64,000 nucleotides of DNA from Thermoanaerobaculia bacterium (lineage in GTDB: Bacteria > Acidobacteriota > Thermoanaerobaculia > Multivoradales > JAIOJS01), in contig JAUIDB010000002.1 of assembly GCA_030429235.1 (NCBI GenBank), forward strand, positions 1 through 64,000, read 5' to 3'. The translations under genes were made by a program, and so were the position numbers. Positions 33,963 to 43,729 of the stretch are shown piece after piece (position 1 is the stretch's first letter; each line of letters opens with the position of its first letter). The notes below the pieces were generated by a model. The model had not been told where the DNA came from. It searched no databases and was given only the letters and a program-made list of their open reading frames with translations.

Positions 33963-36900
33963 CGGTCGGTCAGTTCCTCCGGTTCGAGGGCCGGAGAGGG
34001 TCGAAGCGGAGGTGTGCGGGCATGTTCGGTCGCCCGGGCGGCGAGCTGCCGCAGATCCGGGCGTTGTTCTGGGAAGGCCTGCGCCGCCTGGGAGTAGATC
34101 CGCGCCGCGAGCTCCCAATTGCTGGCCAGGTCCGGGCGGACTTCGAGCGCTTTCTCGATACTCCGGCGAGCGGCCTCGAGCTCGGAAGGGTCTCGATGGA
34201 GCTGGCTGAGTCGGAGATGGAGGTCCGCCAGTCCTCGCCAGGCTCGCTCGAAGCGATCGTTGGCGTCGACGATCTCTCGCAAGACTCGCAGGCTCCGTCG
34301 CTGCAACTCGGGGTCGTGGGGCCATTCCGGTGACAGCGCCAGGGCTTCCCCCAGGACGACGAGGCCCTCGGCCGACTCGGGGTTCAGAGCTACGAAGGTC
34401 TCGATCGCCTGGTGACAGCGATCGAGTGCCTCCTGGAGGTCGGCTCCCTCCTGGGCAACGCTCTTCTGGGCCTGTTGTAGCCACAGTTCGGCTCGTTCCA
34501 GGGCGGCATGTGGATTCCCGGGGTGGAGACCCTCGGCGCGGTCGAGACCCTGCAGGGTCGCCTCGAAGTGGCGCTTCGCCTCCTCGTTGTCGGCGGTGGC
34601 GCCGTGCAGACGGCGGTGCATCTCCGATTGGATTCGCAGCGAGAAGGCGTCGCGAGGATTCAGGCTCAGGGCTCGATCGAGCGCTGCGAAGGCGTCGTCC
34701 GCCTGGCCCGTGGGATCGCCGCCGTGTTCGATGGCGTGGATCGCCTCGAGCAAGCGGAAGATCCCGATATCCATATGAAGGCGCGACTCCGAAGGGTTGC
34801 GCTCGATCGCCTGTTCGATGGCCGCCAGGCCTGCCTGATACCGTTCGCGGGGGTCGATCCCAGAGATCGCGTAGCTGATGCCCCAGTCCATCAGCAGCAG
34901 ACCGAGGCTGGTGTGGAACTCGTCGTTGCTGGGGTCGGCGGCGATCGCAGCCCGCGCCAGCTGGTAGCCCTGCCGAAAGCTCGCTTCAGAGTTCTGTCCC
35001 CGCTCCATCTCGAAGGCGGCCCGCCGCCAGTAGGAGCGGACCCAGGGCACGTAGGGTTCCGGATTGTAGGGGTCGAGTCGGTGGGCGCGTTCGGCGATGG
35101 TGGCCGCGCGCTCGAAGTCCGGCCGAGGGTCGTCGCCGTGGATGAAGCGGTGTTCGCCGGCGAAGAAATGGGCTTCGGCCAACCAGCGGTGCGCGGCCGG
35201 GTGGTCGCCATCGGCCTCGAGGGCTCGCCGGCACTCTTCGATCCCCTGGTTGGCTTCGCTCAGGGCGTCGCCGCCGACCCAGTAGCGTCGGAGTCGAGCG
35301 CGCCGGGTAGCACCCTGGCAGCGCCCCACATAGCCGGCGGGATCGCTCTCGCCGATTCGGATCGCTTCTGCGAAGGCCTGGTCGGCCAAGAGGAAGTGCT
35401 CCATGGCCGCCTCGTTCTCTCCCGCTCTTCTCGCCTCCTCGGCGCGGTCGACCTTCGATTGGCCGATCAAGATCCAGGCTTCGTAAAGCCAGGGGGACCC
35501 TTCGAGCGACTGCTGGGCGAGACGTTCCGCGGTGTCGCGATCGCCCTCCAGGTAGGCGAGCCAGCCTCGGGTGTAGAGGGAGTTGTCGGCTTCGGCTCCC
35601 GCGACGTCCAACAGCTGAATCGCCGGTTCCCTCAGCTCCTGGCGGAGTTGGTCGATCCGTTGCTCTCGCAGAGGATCGGATCCGAGTCGCTGGGCTGCGG
35701 CGAGTTCGCGGGCGTAGATCTGGCCCATCGCGAGTCCCAGGGCCGCGGCCACCCGGGCGCTCCGGTCGCCTCCTTGCCAAGCCTTGTCGAGCTCGTGGCG
35801 GGCTGCGTCGGGATCGCCGAGTAGGAGAGCCCCCTTGCCCACGGCATAGTGTCCAGGGACCCTGGCCGCTCGCCCGAGTTCATCCCGACGCTCCCTGATC
35901 CTCTGCAGCCGAGACCGCGCGGAGTCCTTGGCGGGTCGGATGTCGTGCAGAGGCAGGGTGTGGGAGACGCGAAGGTCGTACTCGATCTCGGTGATGGTAC
36001 GAGCGAATTCCTCGACGGCAGCAGCTCGGATGTTCGATTGGTATCGGGTCCAAAGGGCCACGCCCGCCGCGGCCAGAATCGCGGCGAGAGCGAGGGCGCC
36101 GACCGTGACCAGGGCTCGGTGGCGGCGGCGCCACTTGCGGAACCGGTACAGCGCACCGGCCCGACGGGCGAGAACCGGTTCACCGTCGAGGAAGCGATCG
36201 AGATCTTCCGCCAGCGCCCGGGCGCTCTGGTAGCGCAGGGGCGGGTCCTTCTCGAGACACTTGGCCACGATGCTCTCGAGGTCACGGGGAAGCGTCGGAT
36301 TGACTCGGGTGAGGGTCGGTGGATCTTCCTGGAGCACCTTGACCAGCACCTCGGGTGTGCTTTCGCCGTCGAAGGGATGTTGATCGGTGAGCACTCGGAA
36401 CAGGGTCGCCCCAAGGGCGAAGACGTCGGTCCGTGCATCGAGGGCGCGCGCCTCGCCCCGGACCTGCTCTGGCGCCATGTAGTGAGGAGTGCCCAGGGTG
36501 GTGCCGTCGGCCGTGAGCCCTGGCGCGCCGACTTCGCGGGCGAGCCCGAAGTCGACCACCGAGGGACTCACGCGGCCCCGGTTGGTCGTATCGATGAGGA
36601 TATTGCGCGGTTTCAGATCACGGTGGACCAGACCCTTGCGATGGGCCTGATGGACGGCACGAGCGACCTCCGCCAGGAGGGCTACCCGCTCTTCGAGGTT
36701 CAGCTCGTCACCGACGTCCTCCAGGGAGCCGCCGGCGACGTAGCGCATCGCGATGAACGGCCGACCCTGCCAGTCACCGACCTCTCGTGGATGGGACAGA
36801 CCGATGGATGATCTACCGCCGCCTGCGCCCGAGCTTCGGCCAGGAACCGTCGGGCCGCCCCTTCACTGGTGCTCAGCAGCAGCTTGAGAGCGACCCTGCG

Positions 36901-37113
36901 GTCCAGTTGGGGATCGTGGGCCAAGTAGACCCGTCCCATGCCTCCTTCGCCGAGCAGCGCTTCGACTCGATAGCGGCCCCAGGTTTCGCCGGCTACAGGA
37001 CCGCCGAAGGCGGAGGCTGGCGATCGTTGCTGATCACCGGCATCGGTTCGTTCCTGGTCCTCCGGCCACGACGGCCGTTCGAGGCCGCCACCGGGGGGCT
37101 GATCGCGGGGCAT
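33959..37113 (-). CDS. Hanks-type Ser/Thr protein kinase with TPR-like tail, frameshifted
   Basis: The gene reads in two frames. The first runs from the ATG at 37113 through GEGGMGRVYLAHDP and VALKLLLS to IHE. The second continues FIAMRYVAGGSLEDV through HRDLKPRNIL, DFGLAREV and YMAPEQV, then one transmembrane helix near the kinase end (VTVGALALAAILAAAGVALW), then about 650 residues of TPR-like helices. The break is at plus 36782-36786 (CTCTC, so GAGAG on the coding strand): removing one AG gives IHEVGDWQGRPFIAMRYV, the expected kinase sequence. The total of 3155 nt is 2 nt over a multiple of 3. It could be a sequencing or assembly error, a pseudogene or a programmed shift. If intact it would be a 1050-aa membrane kinase with a periplasmic TPR tail. 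Confidence 0.88.
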
Positions 37114-37160
37114 CGACCCCTATTCTAGAACAGCTCGGGAGCGAAGAATCCCGGGCCGGT

Positions 37161-37664
37161 CTAGCGGTCGAGCTCTCGTCGCAGCTTCTCGAGTTCGCGC
37201 TCGACCTCGCGCAGAGCGCGCTCGAGCTCACGACGGCTCTGACGTTCGAAGTCGACGTCGCGGTGCACGGTGGCAATGTGCTGCCAGTCGATGCTTTCGA
37301 GGGCACGGGTTGCAGCGCGCAGAGATCCGTGGACCGACGCCTCGATGGCGTGCTCGACGGCGTGCTCCAGCTCATTTTCGAATTCGTCGCTCCACTCGAT
37401 CTCATGGATCGCGTCTTCGACCGCTTCGGCGATTTCCAGTCCAAGGTCGGCGAAGTCCTCGCCCACGAATTCGAGTTCCTCGGCGAGATTTTCCATCTCC
37501 TCGGCGAACTCCTCCATCGCGGCTTCGAACTCCTCCTCGTCCCAGTCGAGGTCGATCGAAATCCGCGTGCGGTGCCGATGGTCGTCGGGAGTGGCGGCGA
37601 CCTCCGCGGTGGGCAAGAGCAACAGGGCCGGGAGAGCGAGCAGACTGAGGGCAGGACGGCGCAT
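37161..37664 (-). CDS. Secreted acidic coiled-coil protein, 167 aa
   Basis: A signal peptide (MRRPALSLLALPALLLL ending EVAAT) is followed by an almost entirely helical, Glu-rich body with heptad-like repeats (EEFEAAMEEFAEEMENLAEEL; FENELEHAVEHAIEASVHG) and a basic/acidic C-terminal coiled coil ending REVERELEKLRRELDR. It is probably a periplasmic helical-bundle or coiled-coil protein. I recognise no family. GGAGG lies 7 nt before the ATG at 37664, which sets the start. It sits 47 bp upstream of the kinase gene on the same strand. Confidence 0.75.
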   Translation of the reverse strand: MRRPALSLLALPALLLLPTAEVAATPDDHRHRTRISIDLDWDEEEFEAAMEEFAEEMENLAEELEFVGEDFADLGLEIAEAVEDAIHEIEWSDEFENELEHAVEHAIEASVHGSLRAATRALESIDWQHIATVHRDVDFERQSRRELERALREVERELEKLRRELDR

Positions 37665-37782
37665 CGAGTTTCCTCCGAAGGTGGTGGCAGTCGGTAGTGA
37701 CTCCTGAGACAACTACTGCCGGGACGGGCCAGAGGTTTCAGGCAGATCGATCAGCTCGTCGATTGCCGCCGAGTCCGGCGAC

Positions 37783-38295
37783 CTAGTAGTCGTCGCTCGA
37801 GGCCCCCAGTTGCTCCTTCTCCATCTCGTCGGCAAGTTCGGCAACCGTGAGCAGGATCGTCTTCAGGACGTCACTGCTCAGTCCGTCGACTGGCAGGTTG
37901 TGGTAAGCGAAGACCGTGGCTTGCGTTCGTTCGGCCTCGGCGTCGCCCATTTCGACTTCCTCGATTCCGTAGTAGCCGATCTTCTGGTTGCCTGTGGCGG
38001 TGAGAAGCCGTCGCGACAGTCGTTCCTCCAGCGGAAAATCGACCTGCATGACGGGAGAGTAGACCTCGATCAGCTGGTGCCCCTCTAGGGGCTCCATCGG
38101 GGTTACGAAGATCAGCTGGCTGCGCCCATCCGTGAACTCGATCTCCATGCGGCAGGCACCGCTCTCCAGGACCTGGTACTCGAATTGAGCCCCGTTCAGT
38201 AGTCGGTGGATCGTGCTGTTGGTATCAGCGGCCACGGGACCGGAAAGGAGACCGGTCGCGAGAGCCAGGGCCAGGCAGAGCAGTGATCGTTGCAT
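37783..38295 (-). CDS. Secreted YbjN-like protein, 170 aa
   Basis: The signal peptide (MQRSLLCLALALATGLLSGPVAAD) is followed by a mixed alpha/beta domain: FEYQVLESGACRMEIEFTDGRSQLIFVT, then a helical C-terminal part ending EKEQLGASSDDY. The strand pattern is reminiscent of YbjN/CesT-type chaperone-fold proteins, which is only an impression. AGGA lies about 7 nt before the ATG at 38295. It is one of three consecutive small minus-strand envelope genes. Confidence 0.7.
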   Translation of the reverse strand: MQRSLLCLALALATGLLSGPVAADTNSTIHRLLNGAQFEYQVLESGACRMEIEFTDGRSQLIFVTPMEPLEGHQLIEVYSPVMQVDFPLEERLSRRLLTATGNQKIGYYGIEEVEMGDAEAERTQATVFAYHNLPVDGLSSDVLKTILLTVAELADEMEKEQLGASSDDY

Positions 38296-38341
38296 GACGA
38301 TTCCTCGTTGGGTCGTGTGACTGGGAAGTACAGAAGAAGAG

Positions 38342-38779
38342 CTACACCCGGTTGTGGTCGGCCTTCCACTGCTGAATTGCTTGCTTGATGTCGTCGGGGG
38401 AGAGTCGCTCTTCGGCGGCCCGGTCGGCGAGAGAGAGGAACTCGTCGTCCGGGGCAAAGCGCAGGGCGATGATCTGTCGAAGGCGAAGGCGGGAATCCAG
38501 GGGAGAGCCGGTCAGGACGAAGTGGCGCAGGTTCTCCTCGGCGCGAATGGCCCGGTCCTGGGCCTTGAGGGCGAAGACGCGGCTATACCAGAAGAGCAGC
38601 AGTGCGGAGAGCGTCAACAACACCAACGCGATTCCGGCCAGACGACCACCGCCCCGTTCCCAGGCTCGCCACAGGTTCCATCCCGAGGCCCCCAACGAAC
38701 CGAGGAGGAGCAGGCTGAGACCATAGTGGTAGAGCGGGACGATGCGGGCATGGTTCTCGTAGTTCTGCTCGGGGAGCAT
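38342..38779 (-). CDS. DUF6526 two-helix membrane protein
   Basis: The 145-aa protein begins MLPEQNYENHARIVPLYHYG, a signature of DUF6526 (xEQNYxNHxRxVPxxHY). Two transmembrane helices follow (LSLLLLGSLGASGWNLW and LAGIALVLLTLSALLLFWY), then a soluble C-terminal helical domain ending IQQWKADHNRV. The ATG at 38779 has AGGAGG upstream. It is divergent from nth (76 bp between starts). Function of the family is unknown. Confidence 0.85.
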   Translation of the reverse strand: MLPEQNYENHARIVPLYHYGLSLLLLGSLGASGWNLWRAWERGGGRLAGIALVLLTLSALLLFWYSRVFALKAQDRAIRAEENLRHFVLTGSPLDSRLRLRQIIALRFAPDDEFLSLADRAAEERLSPDDIKQAIQQWKADHNRV

Positions 38780-38855
38780 GGGATTCCTCCTGAGACTTCG
38801 GTGGCCGAACGTGCCAACCGATGATATCCGAACTCGCTGGAGTAGGATCCGGCCC

Positions 38856-39542
<687 letters not shown>

Positions 39543-39576
39543 ATCTCTCCGACAACCGGGGTAGACTCCCGATTCG

Positions 39577-40515
39577 ATGAGCGAGTCCCTTCCCCTGATC
39601 ATTCTCGCCGGTGGCATCAAGGAGCCGCCGGTCCTGCCGGAGAGTGGCGCTGACAAGAAACCGCTGTCTGGGGCCAAGGGGATCGACATCGAGATCGGCG
39701 GCCGCCCCCTGATCGATCATCTCCTGGAGCGCTTGCTCGAATGCGGCGCGTTCGGTCCGATTTGGATTGCCGGCCCGGTAGCGGCCTACGGCGAGAGTCG
39801 ACTGGGCTGCGAAGTCATCGACACCAACGAGAGCCTGGGGCGCAACACCGAAGTCGCGATGCGGCACGCGACTCCCTACCTCGACGGGGGGCCCCTGGCC
39901 ATCACCACCTGCGACATCCTGCCGGAAGTCTCCGACCTGCGCACGCTGATCGCGGACTACCGAGCGCAGGCCCCCAGCGATTTCTGGTTTCCCCTGATCC
40001 GGGTTCCCGAGGACCCGGAGGTGTTGGGGGCCTCGGCCTGGAAACCGCAGTACTCGCTGCGCGAGGCCGCGACCGGGGAGATGCAGAAGGTGCTGCCCGG
40101 ACATCTGCTGGTGCTGGACCCCAGTGTGATCCACCGTCGGCTCTGCTTCAACTGTTTCGAGGTCGCCTACCGCTCGCGGAACCGACGCGTCCTCTACCGT
40201 CTGCTGGTGATGATCCAACAGGTGCTCTTTCTCCTCCTGCGCCAAGACTTGCAGAACCTGGCTCGCTTTCGCCTACCGCGTCGGATGATTACGGCGCTGG
40301 GTAACGGCATTCTCCTCGGGGTCGGTCTCCGCAACGAGACCATCTCGGAGGAGATGATCGCCGAGCGGTTGCGTCGAATCTACATTCGGCGCGACCACCG
40401 GCTCGCTCATCCGGAACGTCGAGCTCGGATGCCGATGGTCGAGGGTTTCTCTCTCGCCAAGGATATCGACACCCGAGAGGAAGCTGACGAGGTGGCGCGA
40501 GACCTCAGTCGCTGA
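39577..40515 (+). CDS. MobA-like NTP-transferase domain protein
   Basis: The 312-aa protein begins LPLIILAGGIKEPP, resembling the NTP-binding loop LAGGxxxR of nucleotidyltransferases but with Ile-Lys-Glu replacing the usual S-R-M. A second signature KGIDIEIGGRPLIDHLLERL near residue 36 and ITTCDILPEVSDL near 110 (metal-binding Asp) support the fold. It would transfer a nucleotide to a sugar phosphate or cofactor; substrate unknown. The final 11 nt overlap the 3' end of the convergent gene at 40505. Confidence 0.8.
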   Translation: MSESLPLIILAGGIKEPPVLPESGADKKPLSGAKGIDIEIGGRPLIDHLLERLLECGAFGPIWIAGPVAAYGESRLGCEVIDTNESLGRNTEVAMRHATPYLDGGPLAITTCDILPEVSDLRTLIADYRAQAPSDFWFPLIRVPEDPEVLGASAWKPQYSLREAATGEMQKVLPGHLLVLDPSVIHRRLCFNCFEVAYRSRNRRVLYRLLVMIQQVLFLLLRQDLQNLARFRLPRRMITALGNGILLGVGLRNETISEEMIAERLRRIYIRRDHRLAHPERRARMPMVEGFSLAKDIDTREEADEVARDLSR

Positions 40516-42205
40516 GTGATAGGCGGCGATGGAGTTCCAGGAGCAGAGGCTGGTCGGGAGCCAACTCGAGACCGGCTTCCACGGCCCGGAGGGCTTCTTC
40601 CGAGGGGACGCGGCGAAGTAGAGCCGCCGTTCCCGCGCGGGCACGCGACAGGTCTGGGGCCGCCGCCAGCGCCCGACAGAGATCACGCAGAGCCGCGGCG
40701 GGTCGCCCTAGATCGTCGAGCAGGGAGGCTCGATTGACGAGGATTTCTGGGTTGTCGGGATCGGTGGTGAGTGCCCGTTCGTACGCGGCGAGCGCTTCGC
40801 GCAGTTGCTCGGTCGAGTGGAGAGCCGAAGCCAGGTTGTTCCACGCATCCGGCCGGTCGGGGTCGAGGGCGATCGCGGATCGGTAGGACGCCGCCGCCGT
40901 CGTATGCTCGCCGCGCTCCGAGTAGCCGCGGCCGAGGTTCAGGTGAGTCGTATAGCTGGGACCAGCCGCCGCCAGGGCTTGTTGGAAGAGGGTCACCGAG
41001 TCGTGCCAGGTCGTGGTTTGGCGTTGCGTGCACCAGGCGCTGGGCAGGGCCACCAGCGCTACCAGACCGATCCCGACGCGTCGTGCCCAGGACGGTCCCA
41101 GCGATCGGTTCAGCCACGTCCAGGAACCGAAGACGACCAACCACCAGAATCCGATCGAAGGCAGGTAGGTGTAGCGGTCGGCTCGGGCTTGCCCGCCGAC
41201 TTGAATCAGCCCCAGGACCGGGAGCAGGGCAACCAGAAACCAGCCCCATCCGACCAGGACGAAACGGTGCGACCTCCGGATGGCGAAAGCCAGAATCGTG
41301 ATGCCCAACACCAGGAGGAAGCCGGTGATCCACCGGGCGGGAGTGAGGACCGAGGGATCGAGCGGATAGAAGACCGCCAGGTTCGCCGGTGCCACCTGGT
41401 CCCAAAGGTAGTTGCGTATGGCGTCGGCGGCATTGGCCAGTCGAGTCGAGACGGGCAGTTGCTGTGCATCCGGCATCGCACCCGACTGCGCCAGGATGGC
41501 GACCGCGCTGCTGATCAGGCTGAGCGTCCAGAGGGGCCACTTCTCACGGCAGCAGCGGAGCCACTCCCGCCCGGTGGAACCGAGACGCTCCAGCGGCCAG
41601 TAGTCGAGGAGGAGAAGGAGCAGGGGCAGGGTGACCAGCATCGGCTTGGTCATCAGGCTTGCCGCCATCGCCGCCGCGGTCCACGCCATCCACCAACCTC
41701 GGCGGGTGGTGGTCGCGAAGCGGTGGTACGCCGCAATGGCAAGCAGACCGAAGAGCAGGCTCACCAGGTCCTTACGCTCCGAGATCCAGACCACGGACTC
41801 CACCCTCAGGGGATGGATTGCCCACAACAGAGACATAGCCAGCGCTCGCCCGGTGGCTCGGGTGAGGCGGCGCACCACCAGGAAGAGCAGCACCGCATTC
41901 AGCGCATGAAGAACCAGAGAAACCAGGTGGTAGCCCCGCGGATCGAGACCAAAGAGCTCGAAGTCGAGTTGGTAGCCGATCCAGGTCAGGGGGTGCCAGT
42001 TCGAGAAGTGCAGCGTGGTGAACGCCCACCGCAAGGAAGCGAGCGTCAAGCCCTGCTGGACCCAGTGGTTCTCGGTGACGTAGGTGTAGTCGTCGTAGTT
42101 GACGAAGCCGTGGTCGAGGGCGCCGAGGAAGGGGAGCAGGGCGCCGAGGAAGAGCCCGGCGGCGAGAATGAGGAGAAGCCGCGTGCGAGGGACGCGGGAA
42201 CTCAC
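40505..42205 (-). CDS. TMTC-like multipass membrane protein with TPR tail
   Basis: The 566-aa protein has about 10 transmembrane segments. It shows the loop HFSNWHPLTWIGYQLDFELFG and the helix start HPLRVESVVWISERKD, typical of the GT39-like/TMTC group of O-mannosyltransferase-related proteins. The last 170 residues form TPR repeats (AWNNLASALHSTEQLREALAAYERAL). It probably attaches lipid-linked sugar to proteins or acts as a scaffold in the periplasm. The GTG at 42205 forms a GTGA overlap with the M50-like gene stop. Its 3' end overlaps the nucleotidyltransferase gene by 11 nt. Confidence 0.82.
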   Translation of the reverse strand: MSSRVPRTRLLLILAAGLFLGALLPFLGALDHGFVNYDDYTYVTENHWVQQGLTLASLRWAFTTLHFSNWHPLTWIGYQLDFELFGLDPRGYHLVSLVLHALNAVLLFLVVRRLTRATGRALAMSLLWAIHPLRVESVVWISERKDLVSLLFGLLAIAAYHRFATTTRRGWWMAWTAAAMAASLMTKPMLVTLPLLLLLLDYWPLERLGSTGREWLRCCREKWPLWTLSLISSAVAILAQSGAMPDAQQLPVSTRLANAADAIRNYLWDQVAPANLAVFYPLDPSVLTPARWITGFLLVLGITILAFAIRRSHRFVLVGWGWFLVALLPVLGLIQVGGQARADRYTYLPSIGFWWLVVFGSWTWLNRSLGPSWARRVGIGLVALVALPSAWCTQRQTTTWHDSVTLFQQALAAAGPSYTTHLNLGRGYSERGEHTTAAASYRSAIALDPDRPDAWNNLASALHSTEQLREALAAYERALTTDPDNPEILVNRASLLDDLGRPAAALRDLCRALAAAPDLSRARAGTAALLRRVPSEEALRAVEAGLELAPDQPLLLELHRRLSLSD

Positions 42206-42918
42206 GATCGGGAGGTGTCCAGCGAGGCGAGTCCGATCCCGACCACCAGCAGCGAAAAGAGCCCGCACAACCCGCCCCAGAACCAGTAGGGCAGCCACAG
42301 TGCCTCGGCGATCTGGGCCACGTCGGAGGGCATTGGGCCGCGAGCGGTTTGCGCTACTTCGGTGAACAGATAGTCACCACGCGAGAACACTGACAACGCC
42401 AGCTGGACGCCGAGAAAAAGCAGCGTGAGCTGGGCCACGTCGCGGGAGGCGTAGAGTGCCAGTGTGCCCAGGCTCACCGCCAGGAGTCCGATGAAGACGA
42501 ACCCGAATAGATTCCTCACCACCAGGAGGTCGGCCAGCGCGAGTCCGACCGCGAGGGTCAGAAGCGCCATCGGGGCGGTGCGCTGGCTGCGGCCGGCCCA
42601 GAACGCCAACCCGGCCGCCATCGCCGGTCCTACGAGGCCACCGGCGGCCACGATACCCCGTCCGAGGGGACCGACACGCGCCGACCAGGTCGCCACCCCC
42701 GAGCCGTTCGGCCACATCTGGAGGGACTCGAAGCGTCCTCCGACCAGCAGGGCGGCCAGACCGTGGCCCATCTCGTGCGCGACGGTCGAGATCAGCATCA
42801 AGGGGTAGGCGACCCAGCGTCCTCCGGGAACGTAGAACAGAGCCAGGGTGAGAACCACGGCGACACCGAGGTAGGCCACGGTGCGCTGCGAGGCGCGGGA
42901 CCGTTTGGCGGCTGGCAC
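42202..42918 (-). CDS. M50-like membrane metalloprotease homologue
   Basis: The 238-aa protein has about 6 membrane segments and an HEMGH motif in MLISTVAHEMGHGLAALLVGG near residue 50. This HExxH placed inside a helix is typical of site-2 protease-like M50B proteins. The partner NPDG motif of classic M50 is not obvious, though a later conserved loop VRNLFGFVF is present, so it may be an inactive or divergent member. The GTG at 42918 follows the esterase stop by 26 bp; GAGGG precedes it closely. The TMTC-like gene overlaps its stop by 4 nt. Confidence 0.75.
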   Translation of the reverse strand: MPAAKRSRASQRTVAYLGVAVVLTLALFYVPGGRWVAYPLMLISTVAHEMGHGLAALLVGGRFESLQMWPNGSGVATWSARVGPLGRGIVAAGGLVGPAMAAGLAFWAGRSQRTAPMALLTLAVGLALADLLVVRNLFGFVFIGLLAVSLGTLALYASRDVAQLTLLFLGVQLALSVFSRGDYLFTEVAQTARGPMPSDVAQIAEALWLPYWFWGGLCGLFSLLVVGIGLASLDTSRS

Positions 42919-42944
42919 GACCCTCTCTTCCCCGGAACCGCGGT

Positions 42945-43694
42945 TTAGTGGCCGAAGGCGTGCTTGAGATGCATCGTGGCTTGCCGCTTCCACCATTCCC
43001 AGTTGTGCGACACCTCTCGGCCCCAGATGTCGCGGCGGTGGGGAATCTCCTGGGCGGCCAGGACATCGGCCAGCGCGATGGTCTCCTCGATACAACCCTC
43101 TTCCCAGGCTCCCTGGCCGCACACGAGGACCAGGTGCGTGTTCTTGCGGATGGTGTCGAGTTGCTCGCCCGAGAGCCGTGGCACGTACGCCAGTGGGTTG
43201 TTGAAGTAGATGTCGAGGTTCGAGAATCCGTCGGTGAAGTGGGTGACGTCGTAGCGGCCACTCATGCAGAGGGCCCAACGGAAGGTCTGCGGGTACTTGA
43301 GGGCGAAGTTGGCGGCGTAGAAACCACCCAGGCTGCAGCCGCTCGTCGCCATCGGTAGATCGTCGGTCTGGCAGTCCTTCCGGATGAAGGGTACGAGTTC
43401 GGAGAGCACGTAGCGCTCGAAGGCCTGGTGCTTCTTGACGCGGTCCGTGGGATGCTCCTCCTTGCGGGTCCAGGCCTGCGAGACGTTGCTCTCACTGCAG
43501 TAGAGCTTGATCTTGCCGGCGGCGAGCAGGGGAGCCAGGGTGTCCACCATGCCGTGCGCATCCCACTCGTGGGCAAATCCGGCCGCCGAGGGAAAGACGA
43601 TCACTGGTTGGCCGAACCAGCCGTAGCGCCAGAGGTGCATGCGCCGACCCATAGCCTGGCTGGGAATCAGTTCGTGTTTGCGCGGGATCTCCAT
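42945..43694 (-). CDS. Esterase-family alpha/beta hydrolase, 249 aa
   Basis: This enterochelin-esterase-like hydrolase has RRMHLWRYGWFGQPVIVFPS near residue 17, the elbow TSGCSLGGFYAANFAL with Ser near residue 120, and a C-terminal SHNWEWWKRQATMHLKHA region, where the HNW His is typical of the family. No signal peptide is present. It would hydrolyse an ester or lactone; the substrate is unknown. It heads a short minus-strand cluster with the M50-like and TMTC-like genes. The ATG at 43694 is the natural start. Confidence 0.88.
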   Translation of the reverse strand: MEIPRKHELIPSQAMGRRMHLWRYGWFGQPVIVFPSAAGFAHEWDAHGMVDTLAPLLAAGKIKLYCSESNVSQAWTRKEEHPTDRVKKHQAFERYVLSELVPFIRKDCQTDDLPMATSGCSLGGFYAANFALKYPQTFRWALCMSGRYDVTHFTDGFSNLDIYFNNPLAYVPRLSGEQLDTIRKNTHLVLVCGQGAWEEGCIEETIALADVLAAQEIPHRRDIWGREVSHNWEWWKRQATMHLKHAFGH

Positions 43695-43729
43695 GGCGGC
43701 AAGATAGTCGGATCCGCGGGGGGAATCAA

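Noticed and set aside
33959-36748. A separate kinase gene starting at the ATG at 36748
   Set aside because: That start lies inside the kinase N-lobe; the missing glycine loop and Lys lie just upstream in another frame, so one frameshifted gene explains both parts better.
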